Positions 1 through 7,199 of a stretch of 64,000 nt of DNA are shown piece after piece. The notes under the pieces are model-generated. The model worked only from the letters and a program-made list of their open reading frames with translations. It ran no database searches and was not told where the DNA came from. This stretch comes from Actinomycetaceae bacterium (GTDB taxonomy: Bacteria > Actinomycetota > Actinomycetes > Actinomycetales > Actinomycetaceae). Each line of letters opens with the position of its first letter. The first letter of the stretch is position 1. The position numbers and the translations under genes are program-made. Location: the NCBI GenBank assembly GCA_028724265.1, contig JAQYDG010000005.1:186001-250000 (forward strand). Direction: 5' to 3'.

Positions 1-31
1 GCACCTAGAACTGCGGCGTTAGTGTGTTGAG

Positions 32-397
32 CTATTCTGCCTGCTGCTGCGCAATCTGGGCGCGAATGGCATCCATATCGAGGCCTTGAATCTGTCCGAT
101 CAGATTCTCCAGATCGCTTGCACGCAGAGCCCCAGACTGCTTGAACACCAGCACACCATCGCGGAATGCTGCGAGCGTTGGAATAGCCGAAATACCGAAT
201 GCTGCAGCTAGTTCTTGCTGATCATCGGTGTCGATCTTTCCGTAGACGATATCCTCGTGTTGGGTAGAGCTCGTCTCGAAAATCGGGCTAAACTGGCGGC
301 ACGGACCGCACCATGATGCCCAAAAGTCGAGGAGAACCGTCCCTTCCTTCTCCACCGTTTCGCGTAGATTATCTTTGGTAATCGCTTGAGTAGCCAT
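32..397 (-). CDS. trxA: thioredoxin
   Basis: A 121-residue cytoplasmic thioredoxin, the dithiol-disulfide exchange protein that reduces target proteins after being reduced by thioredoxin reductase. The redox motif WCGPC is at residues 29-33 and the cis-proline loop AIPT at 71-74, both in the usual family positions; the length is typical with a short Gln-rich tail. The ATG start has an AGGA-type ribosome-binding site a few bases upstream. It is transcribed away from nadD, with a 210-base divergent region between them. No thioredoxin reductase gene lies in the window. Identification is secure; the choice of symbol among paralogues is an inference. Confidence 0.95.
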   Translation of the reverse strand: MATQAITKDNLRETVEKEGTVLLDFWASWCGPCRQFSPIFETSSTQHEDIVYGKIDTDDQQELAAAFGISAIPTLAAFRDGVLVFKQSGALRASDLENLIGQIQGLDMDAIRAQIAQQQAE

Positions 398-545
398 AAC
401 GTCCTAATTCCTGCTGGCATCTGCCAGCGGTTGCCTTGAAAGTACTCCGGTTGCTTTAAACCGTACATGGGGGCAAACTTCGTGGTGGTTCGCTTTATTC
501 CCACTGTTCGTCCGGCCACATTGGTGCGCGCCAGAGTGGGGAAGT

Positions 546-575
546 GTGTTGTACGGACACGTGTTGTACGAACAC
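546..575. promoter_or_regulatory. tandem palindromic operator-like sites before nadD
   Basis: Two abutting copies of a 15-base near-palindrome: GTGTTGTACGGACAC (546-560) and GTGTTGTACGAACAC (561-575). Each has GTGTT and (A/G)ACAC half-sites around a GTACG centre, and the two differ at one base. They end just ahead of the nadD start region and lie in the trxA/nadD divergent spacer. This looks like a double operator for a dimeric repressor of NAD synthesis, but the regulator is not identifiable from the sequence. Confidence 0.5.
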
Positions 576-607
576 ACTGAGTGTCAGAGTCCAGAACGGA
601 GTGGGTG

Positions 608-1315
608 GTGCAAGAACAATCAGACGCAAAGGTGCGGCATCGGATTGGCATTATGGGAGGTACGTTCGACCCGATTCACAACGGTCACCTTGTGGCTGCT
701 TCGGAAGTGCAGCACGTTTTCAAATTGGATGAAGTGATTTTTGTTCCGACTGGACGTCAGCCGTTCAAGCTGGGACGGTACGTGACCCCACCTGAACATC
801 GCTACCTCATGTCTGTGATTGCAACTGCGCCTAACCCTCGTTTTTCGGTTTCTCGTATCGATATTGACCGCCCCGGGGTGACCTACACCGTGGACACCTT
901 GCGCGAGCTGCGTCAACAGTTCCCTGACGAAGAGCTGTTCTTTATTACTGGCGCGGATGTGCTTCCTGAAATTCTGCGCTGGAAAGACGCGGATCAGTTG
1001 TGGGATCTTGCGCACTTCGTTGGAGTGACGCGCCCTGGTCATGCCCTTGATATTTCTGGAATTCCACCGGAAGATGTGACGCTGCTCGAAGTTCCGGCAA
1101 TGGCCATTTCGTCCACTGATATACGCGAACGTGCACGCAAGGGGGCTCCTGTGTGGTATTTGGTACCAGACGGCGTTGTGCAGTATATCTCCAAGTATCA
1201 CCTGTATACGGATGCAGACCAGTCGAAGGCTCCGGACGATCATGCACGGTCGTCCGTATTGTCGGTGGCGGACGCGCGCGAGGCTGACCTCGATGAGGTG
1301 ATTGATCTTCGCTAG
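608..1315 (+). CDS. nadD: nicotinate-nucleotide adenylyltransferase
   Basis: Transfers AMP from ATP to nicotinate mononucleotide to give deamido-NAD, the step before NAD synthetase (nadE and NAD kinase also occur in this window). The nucleotidyltransferase signature [10 protein letters not shown] lies near the N terminus (residues 18-27 from this start) and the second motif ISSTDIR at about 167-173. I chose GTG at 608 because GGAG at 598-601 sits 6 bases before it; an in-frame GTG at 581 would add nine residues but has no visible ribosome-binding site and touches the palindromic sites. The nadD-(membrane protein)-rsfS-phosphatase order is typical of Actinobacteria. The C-terminal tail after about residue 205 is acidic and probably not catalytic. 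Confidence 0.93.
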   Translation: MQEQSDAKVRHRIGIMGGTFDPIHNGHLVAASEVQHVFKLDEVIFVPTGRQPFKLGRYVTPPEHRYLMSVIATAPNPRFSVSRIDIDRPGVTYTVDTLRELRQQFPDEELFFITGADVLPEILRWKDADQLWDLAHFVGVTRPGHALDISGIPPEDVTLLEVPAMAISSTDIRERARKGAPVWYLVPDGVVQYISKYHLYTDADQSKAPDDHARSSVLSVADAREADLDEVIDLR

Positions 1316-1542
1316 GCGCGCCGAACGGAACCAGATAAACGGAACCAGCTGGCCGGAGCCAGTCCGAACATGCTGGTCACTACTGAATGCGGGACCACGA
1401 GCTGGATCAGTGAGGGGCACTCGAAGCAGAAAAACGCGTCATCGTGCGGCATATCAAGAATTGTGATTGTGCACCCAGCTCTTGTGCTTGGTAGCATCTT
1501 AGCAGTGCAGTTTATCATGAGGCATTCAGAAAGGATCTGAAT

Positions 1543-2910
1543 ATGGCGGAGGAAGAAAAGCTTTCACGGCGTGCGCTGCGCGAGAAGGGCGTTCTGAAGC
1601 CGATTACTGAGGGATCCTCGCCAATCGGTGAATTGCTGGAAACACATGAGCTGGATCTTGGGCGTCCGAGCAGGAAAGAACTGCGGATGGCGAGGCAAAA
1701 AGCCCGCGAGGCTGATTCTCGACGTGTAGCTGAGATCGCACAGACCGGGTCTATCGAGCGAAAGTCTGTGTTCGATAAAGCTCAGGAAAACGCTCAGCAA
1801 CAAGCACAGGAAAAAGCACTGAAAAAAGCACAGGAAGCTGGCGCACCATCCGTCGCAGCGGCAGCTCGCGCTGCACATGGAGCTGGCACTTTGACGCCTG
1901 CTCTCGCAGCCGGCCAGAAAGCTGGAAGCGCGGGGCAGAATGATTCCAGTAGCGACAATCATTCACGGGGTAGCGTCGATCCCTCAGGCGCTTCTACCTC
2001 GCGGCGCGCGGCTGAACGGCAGAAAGCTGCACCTACGGATGCCGGCGCTTCGGCTGGTTCTGAGCACACTATTGACTCCGAGCGCAACCTCGAACAGCAG
2101 TTGCTGCAGCAGCTCAAAGAGCATCCGGTGGGAACGTCTGAACCGAGCGTATCAGATTCGCATGCGGCAGCATCGAGTACTACCGCTCGGGGTGAGACTG
2201 AGCCTGTTGATGCTCAACGACGTATGCATGATGACGTTCCTCATCTCGAATCGCAGGAGCCGGAGCCGGCTGAACGCGAACCAGAACTCACGCAGACGGC
2301 TGAGTGGATTCCTCCGTTCGCGCGTCGTAGTGCGTCTGGGACGAGTGAGCAACGAGCGGCTGGCTCTGCGCCTCAGATGGCTCAGATGGGTATGAAGTCG
2401 CCGTATCCGGCCGCAGAGTCTCCTGCTGCACGTGGGGAGAAGCCGCGCACCGAGCCTCAGGTTGAGGTAGAGCAGCAGAATGAGAGCGCTCAGCCCGCCG
2501 AAGGCACCTCACAACCCCAGACGACTGGGACAACGTCTTCTTCGCCTGATTCGCAGTATTCTCAGTCTTCGGTTGCGGCTGATGATGCGATGGACCGTGA
2601 TGCCGCTCTTGCACGTGCACGCGCTCAGGTACCGGAGGCTCCGAAGGAGGGCAGTGCGCTCGAAGAGTCTTCTGATCATCTCAGTGCCGACGATCAGGCC
2701 AATCAGAGCAGTGAGGATGACGAGGGTGGCGTGACCACCTTCGAGAGCGAAGATGAGCGTTCCCCGCGCGGCTGGCTGATGATCCTTGTTGGAATCTTGA
2801 CCGGGCTCGTAGTGGGCATTGTGCTTGGTATTCTTTTTAAGCACTTTTTTGCTGCTGCGCCGCTCGTCACCCATGTGATTGAGCAGGCGTCGAGTATTGT
2901 GCGCATATAG
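1543..2910 (+). CDS. disordered protein with one C-terminal membrane anchor
   Basis: A 455-residue protein of unknown function. Residues 1-70 are basic and rich in Arg/Lys/Glu (SRRALREKG, then SRKELRMARQKAREA). Residues 80-400 are low-complexity Ala/Ser/Glu/Gln/Pro sequence with no recognisable domain, and residues about 410-435 form a single hydrophobic segment (WLMILVGILTGLVVGIVLG) followed by a short tail. I read it as a long cytoplasmic disordered arm held by one C-terminal helix, though topology is uncertain. AAAGGA lies 7 bases before the ATG. It sits between nadD and rsfS and stops shortly before rsfS, so the three are probably co-transcribed. I do not recognise a family. Confidence 0.8.
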   Translation: MAEEEKLSRRALREKGVLKPITEGSSPIGELLETHELDLGRPSRKELRMARQKAREADSRRVAEIAQTGSIERKSVFDKAQENAQQQAQEKALKKAQEAGAPSVAAAARAAHGAGTLTPALAAGQKAGSAGQNDSSSDNHSRGSVDPSGASTSRRAAERQKAAPTDAGASAGSEHTIDSERNLEQQLLQQLKEHPVGTSEPSVSDSHAAASSTTARGETEPVDAQRRMHDDVPHLESQEPEPAEREPELTQTAEWIPPFARRSASGTSEQRAAGSAPQMAQMGMKSPYPAAESPAARGEKPRTEPQVEVEQQNESAQPAEGTSQPQTTGTTSSSPDSQYSQSSVAADDAMDRDAALARARAQVPEAPKEGSALEESSDHLSADDQANQSSEDDEGGVTTFESEDERSPRGWLMILVGILTGLVVGIVLGILFKHFFAAAPLVTHVIEQASSIVRI

Positions 2911-2973
2911 TACGTCGTGATGCGCGTGACGCAGCTCGGCCGCAACGAGAATCTCAGTGCGAATGGAGGTTTG

Positions 2974-3423
2974 ATGTCAGTATCGGATGAGGTGGTTTCC
3001 TGGGTCAAGGTCGCTGCACATGCTGCCAGCGAGCTTAAGGCCAGTTCGGTTGCAGCTATTGACGTTTCCGAACTGTTGCCGATAACCGAGGCCTTCCTGA
3101 TTGTCTCAGCCGCCTCTGAACGCCAGGTGCGCGCGATCGTCAATCAGATAGAGCGTACGTTACACGAGACTGGGGTTGAACGCAGAGGCCGCGAGGGTAT
3201 TTCTGGGGAAGCCCGGTGGGTGTTGCTCGACTACGGCGACCTTATTGTCCATGTGTTTTTGGACGAAGATCATGAGCTATACGCGCTGGAAAAACTCTGG
3301 GGTGACCAACCCAGTATCGACGTGAGCGACGTCCTTGTTCCTGATTCTGACCTCGTCCCTGAAGAAGACACGACTGCTGACTTGCGCGGTTTTTTCGGTT
3401 TCTCGACCGAGGAAAGTGAGTGA
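2974..3423 (+). CDS. rsfS: ribosome silencing factor RsfS
   Basis: RsfS (DUF143, Iojap family) binds ribosomal protein uL14 on the 50S subunit and blocks subunit joining when nutrients are short. The domain spans residues 1 to about 110, with the typical core around VSAASERQVRAIVNQIE and the downstream stretch GEARWVLLDYGDLIVHVF; the C-terminal 35 residues are acidic and variable. The open frame extends upstream to 2917, but I start at ATG 2974 because GGAGG is at 2965-2969 and homology begins there, giving 149 residues. It follows nadD and the membrane protein and runs into the histidine phosphatase gene almost without a gap. Confidence 0.93.
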   Translation: MSVSDEVVSWVKVAAHAASELKASSVAAIDVSELLPITEAFLIVSAASERQVRAIVNQIERTLHETGVERRGREGISGEARWVLLDYGDLIVHVFLDEDHELYALEKLWGDQPSIDVSDVLVPDSDLVPEEDTTADLRGFFGFSTEESE

Positions 3424-3430
3424 GGCAGCG

Positions 3431-4156
3431 GTGAGTTCTTCTGGTAGTTCCGTGCTGGCTCCAACCTCTGTAGCAGCCAACGCCACTGCTGGTATACCAA
3501 TTCAGCCCATGGATGGGCCAGAGCGTATCGTCCTGTGGCGCCATGGACAGACGGATGAGAACGCGGCAGGGCGAATACAAGGGCAACGTGATATCCCGAT
3601 GAACGCCACTGGAAGGCAGCAGGCGCTCCACGCGTCTCGGGTGATCGCGCGCCAGCTACATGCAGCAGGCTATGAGCCACAGAATATCACCATCGTGACG
3701 TCGCCACTGGTTCGGGCAGTCGAAACCGGACAGGCGCTTTCTCACGAGCTCGGGATTGATACCAAAGCCGATGAGGCTCTGATTGAGCGCGCCTATGGGA
3801 AGTGGGAAGGGCTAACAAGGGCGCAAATCTTGGCTCTTGATGCCCGAGCGATGCAGGAGTGGGAAGAAGGCGGCACGCCGGAAGGGTTCGGCTTGGAGTC
3901 GAAACTGGCGTGTGGAGAGCGGGTGGCAGCGGGTATTCGTGCTGCGGCTCAGACTCTGCACGGTGGTGTGCTTGTGGTTGTTGCGCATGGAGCTGCCTTG
4001 CAATGCGGACTCTGCGTACTCCTAGGGTTGAATCCGGAGGAGTTCAGTGGTCTTAGAGGGCTCGATAACTGCCATTGGGCAACGCTGCTTCGGGCTCGGG
4101 GAAGAAGGCTGTCGTGGCGCATCGCCACGTACAACGAATGGTATGACGAGGTATAG
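3431..4156 (+). CDS. histidine phosphatase (phosphoglycerate mutase-like)
   Basis: A 241-residue branch-1 histidine phosphatase. The catalytic motif LWRHGQTDEN has its phospho-accepting histidine in RHG at residues 37-39, and the second histidine is in VAHGAA near residue 185. In mycobacteria the homologue next to rsfS and nadD acts as glucosyl-3-phosphoglycerate phosphatase (GpgP), but this subfamily has broad specificity, so the substrate here is open. I chose GTG 3431 because GAGG (3422-3425) overlaps the rsfS stop and lies 5 bases upstream; the frame is open further upstream, inside rsfS. A hairpin and the tRNA-Ala promoter follow the stop. Confidence 0.87.
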   Translation: MSSSGSSVLAPTSVAANATAGIPIQPMDGPERIVLWRHGQTDENAAGRIQGQRDIPMNATGRQQALHASRVIARQLHAAGYEPQNITIVTSPLVRAVETGQALSHELGIDTKADEALIERAYGKWEGLTRAQILALDARAMQEWEEGGTPEGFGLESKLACGERVAAGIRAAAQTLHGGVLVVVAHGAALQCGLCVLLGLNPEEFSGLRGLDNCHWATLLRARGRRLSWRIATYNEWYDEV

Positions 4157-4261
4157 CGTGCCGCGCATCGGCAGGTTCGCTCGTCAGCAGGTTCAGTGCT
4201 CGTTGCTAGTGTCGCGGTCGGTATAGGCTGCTCAACCGTCGTTGGAGTGTGACGGCGGAGA

Positions 4262-4287
4262 TGATCGATCATGGAGATGATTGATCA
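4262..4287. repeat. 11-base inverted repeat before tRNA-Ala
   Basis: Arms TGATCGATCAT (4262-4272) and ATGATTGATCA (4277-4287) pair except for one G-T position, around the spacer GGAG. It lies between the phosphatase stop and the tRNA-Ala promoter and has no T-run, so it may be an operator or a transcript-end hairpin rather than a classical terminator. Confidence 0.5.
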
Positions 4288-4289
4288 AT

Positions 4290-4318
4290 TTGCGCGGCCT
4301 GAACGCCGGCACTATACT
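4290..4318 (+). promoter_or_regulatory. tRNA-Ala promoter
   Basis: A -35 element TTGCGC (4290-4295) and a -10 element TATACT (4313-4318) are separated by 17 bases, placing the transcript start near 4325, just before the tRNA at 4331. Confidence 0.7.
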
Positions 4319-4330
4319 AGATCGAGTTCT

Positions 4331-4403
4331 GGGGCATTGGCGCAGTTGGTAGCGCGTTTGCATGGCATGCAAAAGGTCACGGGTTCGAATCCCGTATGCT
4401 CCA
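4331..4403 (+). tRNA. tRNA-Ala (GGC)
   Basis: Full cloverleaf: acceptor GGGGCAT pairs with ATGCTCC (one G-T pair); the D arm contains GCGCAGTTGGTAGCGC; the anticodon stem TTTGC/GCAAA encloses loop ATGGCAT with anticodon GGC; the T arm contains GGTTCGAATCC. The discriminator is A and the CCA end is not encoded. The gene marks the left edge of the accessory island. Confidence 0.95.
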
Positions 4404-4410
4404 CCCGTTG

Positions 4411-4453
4411 CCTGCCGGTGTTGAGAAAGTCTCGCGCTGGCAGGTTTTGTTTT
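4411..4453 (+). terminator. terminator after tRNA-Ala
   Basis: Arms CCTGCC (4411-4416) and GGCAGG (4439-4444) enclose a 22-base loop and are followed directly by TTTTGTTTT (4445-4453), a factor-independent terminator layout 8 bases after the tRNA end. Confidence 0.75.
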
Positions 4454-4573
4454 GCTCGCAGTATTTGATTTTGGGGCTATAGGTCATAGATCTTTGTGTG
4501 GTTGGCGCGAGCGAGCTGGTGAGCGCGCTAAGGCTGTGTGTTTGGCCTGTTTGTTTTGTGGATTGTGGGCCGG

Positions 4574-4999
4574 TTAGCTCACGGTGATTTTGGTTCCGTC
4601 TTTGAAGACCGTGGTCGCGTGGCCGTCAGAAGTGATGTTGATTTGCTGGCAGAGGGTGTGGAAGGTGGTGGGGTTGAAGTTTTTGCTGCCGGTGAGGTCG
4701 AGTAGGGTTTGCGGTATTGGCTAGTTGGGCTTGTACGAGTTGCCAGGGGTCGGGATCGATGATCGGCTCGTGTGAGCCGGTTACGTAGTATTGGAGTACT
4801 TCGCCCTCGTTGATTTTCTTGGTTTTGGTGAGGAAGTCTGTGGTGAAGGTTTTTGCAACAGGGCGTCGCCTTTGTATTTTTTGTTAGTGAGTATGGAGTG
4901 GATGGTGGTGTGGCTCCAGTGGGTCTTGCCGCGCGGGGCGAGTATGCCGTCGGTGTTGAGGGTGGCGGCGATTTGTGGGATGCTCATGCCCTCTAGCAC
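4574..4999 (-). pseudogene. large serine recombinase remnant, frameshifted
   Basis: Read on the minus strand from 4999, this encodes the recombinase-domain signature of large serine integrases: SIPQIAATLNTDGILAPRGK followed by a THWSHTTIHSILTNKKYKGD block. A shift at the T-run 4850-4854 restores INEGEVLQYY and SHEPIIDPDPWQLVQAQLA. A second shift near 4716 restores a typical C-terminal end, INITSDGHATTVFKDGTKI, stopping at 4574. The N-terminal catalytic resolvase domain is absent and at least two frameshifts are needed, so the gene is dead. Its position 170 bases from tRNA-Ala suggests an old integration event. The family assignment rests on motif recognition and is fairly firm; the extent of the missing part is unknown. 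Confidence 0.8.
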
Positions 5000-5000
5000 T

Positions 5001-5165
5001 CATAACCTCAAACATCTACGAATCTTCGAATTCGGGCTCTCGGTGGTCAAAACCGTGCAAGAAACCTTCGCCCTCATCGGCGGCATCGGCTTCGAAATCA
5101 ACACTCACCTCGACATCATCCTCGAAAACCCAGACGCTCTCACCCTCCTCAAAGCCCAAAACTAA
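5001..5165 (+). pseudogene. C-terminal fragment of an unknown protein
   Basis: From 5001 to the TAA at 5163-5165 the plus strand has strongly coding-like codon use, with C at most third positions. It encodes about 54 residues ending in the stretch ALIGGIGFEINTHLDIILE and then LTLLKAQN. No start codon or ribosome-binding site belongs to it: upstream it runs straight into the minus-strand recombinase remnant. I read it as the 3' end of a gene truncated by a rearrangement. I do not recognise the family. Confidence 0.45.
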
Positions 5166-5195
5166 CCGCGCTCCTTGCAGGTGGCGGCAACACCA

Positions 5196-5239
5196 GAGGG
5201 GCTGGGCTGATCTTTAGCACTCAAACAGCCCAGCCCCTC
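5196..5239. terminator. bidirectional terminator-like hairpin
   Basis: A perfect 14-base inverted repeat, GAGGGGCTGGGCTG (5196-5209) and CAGCCCAGCCCCTC (5226-5239), with a 16-base loop. It sits between two convergent gene remnants (plus-strand fragment ending 5165, minus-strand gene ending 5269). There is no T-run on either side, so termination strength is uncertain. Confidence 0.6.
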
Positions 5240-5268
5240 GTTCCTAAACACTCGTAGCGAAGAATCAG

Positions 5269-5556
5269 CTACTCGCTGTGGTGGGAGGCGTCCCACTCGT
5301 CAGCCATCCCCAATGCCCACGCCACCGCGTGCCCCTCATCCCCAAACACCACATCAGCCTCCACCATCAACGACACCGACCCGCCACCCGAATGCTCCAC
5401 ATCCAGCTAGCGATACAACCGAGCAAACCATTCATAACCGCCAGCCTCGTCACTCCAACGCTTATCCACACCGATCAACCAATCCCCATAACCCATCACC
5501 CGCCCCAAAATCTTGTACTGCCGCCGGAACTCTTCAGCCGTCAACACGCTGCCCAT
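5269..5556 (-). pseudogene. small unknown gene split by an in-frame TAG
   Basis: On the minus strand an ATG at 5556, preceded by AAGGA with a 7-base spacer, opens a 95-codon frame that is coding-like throughout but carries one TAG at codon 50 (plus-strand bases 5407-5409). Before the stop it reads MGSVLTAEEFRRQYKILG...WFARLYR; after it, LDVEHSGGGSVSLMVEADVV...ADEWDASHHSE. The two halves share codon style and join without any frame change, so a single nonsense substitution is the simplest explanation. No family is recognised. The remnants around it suggest cargo of the same decayed element. Confidence 0.6.
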
Positions 5557-5869
5557 CAAGCCGTCCTTCCACTAGCCCTAACTGGTCACGTACATACAGC
5601 CATACAAACCCACACACATCCAGTCACAGCACCCAAAACCCCTAAAAACCGGGCTAAAACAAGAACTCCATCTGCAAGGACAGGTAGCAGGGGTTTAATA
5701 CTCCGTTTGAAACAAAAAACTTGCACACGAAAGGCCGAGCCCGTCGACACAGAGCAAAAGTTACAGAGATACAGGTGCCCCTAGGGGTGACTAAGTTCGA
5801 ATCCGCTGGCTTGCATGCAGTAGCAAAAGCTAGAATGAATTTGATGTAGTCGGAGATTTTCAGTTTTCT
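5557..5869. other. spacer without recognisable genes
   Basis: No coding frame with a credible start is visible. The sequence holds scattered stop codons on both strands and a possible -10 element TAGAAT (5831-5836) that could start the hairpin-rich leader of the Abi gene; no good -35 element matches it. A short T-arm-like string GTTCGAATCC occurs near 5795 but without a surrounding tRNA. Confidence 0.4.
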
Positions 5870-5976
5870 TCAACGGCTTCGTTGACTGCAGAAACATTTA
5901 CGCAAACTTCGCGCTAGGCGCGGTCTGCATAGACGTAACCCCGGCGATTCAGCCGAGGCTGGTGATCGCTCCGGGG
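5870..5976 (+). ncRNA. hairpin-rich leader of the Abi gene (candidate structured RNA)
   Basis: Four consecutive local hairpins precede the Abi start: TCAACG/CGTTGA with loop GCTT (5870-5885); CGCGC/GCGCG with loop TAG (5910-5922); GTCT/AGAC with loop GCAT (5923-5934); and CCCCGG plus CGAT paired with ATCG and CCGGGG around a 16-base top (5939-5976, two-base bulge). The first, second and fourth are perfect or nearly so. The last hairpin ends 20 bases before the ribosome-binding site AGGAG. Abi-family genes have been reported with upstream structured RNAs; whether this one belongs to that class is inference. Confidence 0.45.
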
Positions 5977-6009
5977 TCTTCGATAATCAGCTTACAGGAG
6001 AGCAGAGTA

Positions 6010-6669
6010 ATGTCAATGGCAATAGGACATACGTGGGATACCGAGGTGATGCTACAACTGCTCTCCGAAGAACGAATGGGTACTTATCTCACTGCCGCAA
6101 ATGGCAATCTTGATGACGCCTTTGCTCTCTATAACCGGAACATCGAGATTGCTGCCGCCTTGCAAGGCATGACGGCAATGGTGGAGGTAGTAACTAGGAA
6201 CGCCATCGATCAAGCCCTCACCGAATGGAACAAGAGAAAACAGCCAGACACTGACTGGTTTGATCTTGAGGTTCTTGACGGGAGAGCTAAGAAAGATATA
6301 GCAACTGCTCGTCAGCGAGCGCTCCGCTCGGGCAAGTCGGAAACGCACTCCAAGGTGCTCGCTGAGCTCTCTTTTGGTTTTTGGAGATTCCTTACCTCGA
6401 AGCGCTACCTCACCTCGCTGTGGACACCAGCCTTGCAATACGCATTTCCTCATGGACACAAGGATATTTGGACGCGTCAGAAGCAAGTAGCGGCGCTGCT
6501 TGGCGTCATGACATTCATCCGCAACCGTGCCGCACATTTAGAGCCAGTATTCAAACGCAACCTAGCTAAAGACTTTGAGAATGCCCGCACTCTGCTTGGA
6601 TGGATCGACCCCAACGCGGCAGCATGGCTCGAAGAAAATGCGGCAATCACGCACCTACTTGGAAAATAG
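6010..6669 (+). CDS. Abi family (AbiD/AbiF-like) HEPN protein
   Basis: A 219-residue member of the Abi_2 abortive-infection family. It shows the family's early motif, an LYNRNIEIAAALQGMTAMVE-type stretch followed by VVTRNAI; the central SFGFWRFL and LW..AL..AF positions; and near residue 175 a RNRAAHLEP segment, which fits the R-x(4-6)-H HEPN RNase motif. Such proteins typically act as RNases that stop growth of infected cells. I start at ATG 6010 (AGGAG 9 bases upstream) because the upstream extension would run through the hairpin leader. The TAG stop directly abuts the stop of the restriction-modification specificity segment on the other strand. Phage targets and any partner are unknown. 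Confidence 0.8.
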   Translation: MSMAIGHTWDTEVMLQLLSEERMGTYLTAANGNLDDAFALYNRNIEIAAALQGMTAMVEVVTRNAIDQALTEWNKRKQPDTDWFDLEVLDGRAKKDIATARQRALRSGKSETHSKVLAELSFGFWRFLTSKRYLTSLWTPALQYAFPHGHKDIWTRQKQVAALLGVMTFIRNRAAHLEPVFKRNLAKDFENARTLLGWIDPNAAAWLEENAAITHLLGK

Positions 6670-7131
6670 CTAGGCAAGAAAATCTGAAATAATCCGGCTA
6701 CGTTTTTCCGAAAGCTCATGAAGCTTGGATTCTCTTGTCCTAATTTCTTGCTCAAGTTCCTTAACTTGGGCAACGATGGATTGTTGGATACTCGGATTTG
6801 GAACAAGAACTGAATACCGCAGAATATGCTGTTTCTTCCCTCTTGGCATTTTGATTCCTTTGACATCTTTCATAATGAACTCGAAGAAATCGGCTCTGCG
6901 TAGTGAGTAGAAAAGAAACTCAGGCAAAACAACCTTCCTATTTGGCCTGAGAACCAGGACATCTGGGGACGCACCGCCCTTGCTGTCAGCGTGCCATATT
7001 TTCTTGAGATAGGGACGGATATTGGAAACCAAAATATCGCCGGGAGAAAATGCGATAACACTACCTGAAGGCAATTCACCGATGAAGGGACGTATTCCCT
7101 GCATATCTGGAAGCAGATTATCTGTTGTCAC
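6670..7131 (-). CDS. second target-recognition half of the RM protein, out of frame
   Basis: Encodes a C-terminal HsdS-like half: a target recognition domain with the stretch SGSVIAFSPGDILVSNIRPY and DVLVLRP, the conserved closing IVLVPNP-type strand (here YSVLVPNPSIQQSIV), then a coiled coil VKELEQEIRTRESKLHELSE ending in SDFLA. The frame is open upstream as far as the G-run at 7210-7217, with 26 sense codons before the nominal GTG at 7131. That GTG has no ribosome-binding site. It is therefore best read as the tail of the long RM protein, cut off by the present length of the G-run rather than a separate gene. Adding one G joins the two frames. Confidence 0.85.
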   Translation of the reverse strand: MTTDNLLPDMQGIRPFIGELPSGSVIAFSPGDILVSNIRPYLKKIWHADSKGGASPDVLVLRPNRKVVLPEFLFYSLRRADFFEFIMKDVKGIKMPRGKKQHILRYSVLVPNPSIQQSIVAQVKELEQEIRTRESKLHELSEKRSRIISDFLA

Positions 7132-7199
7132 ATACTCGGTAGTTTCAATTTCAGACGATTGGATTCTCTGTGATACGAAACTAGCCAGCTTTGATAGCG

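Noticed and set aside
620..1420. Long antisense open frame opposite nadD (and similar ones opposite dxs, treY, rel, glgX)
   Set aside because: They mirror genes with clear motifs, lack ribosome-binding sites and encode Arg/His-rich sequence typical of shadow frames.
4791..5165. One continuous plus-strand gene from 4791
   Set aside because: Its first 70 codons are antisense to the recombinase remnant; only the part after about 5000 is coding-like.
5278..5784. Plus-strand His/Pro/Thr-rich frame
   Set aside because: It is the reverse of the minus-strand gene with the TAG; composition is typical of a shadow frame.
5790..5806. T-arm-like string GTTCGAATCC as a possible attachment-site copy of tRNA-Ala
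   Set aside because: Only ten bases match the tRNA-Ala T arm and the flanks differ, so it does not qualify as a duplicated tRNA end.
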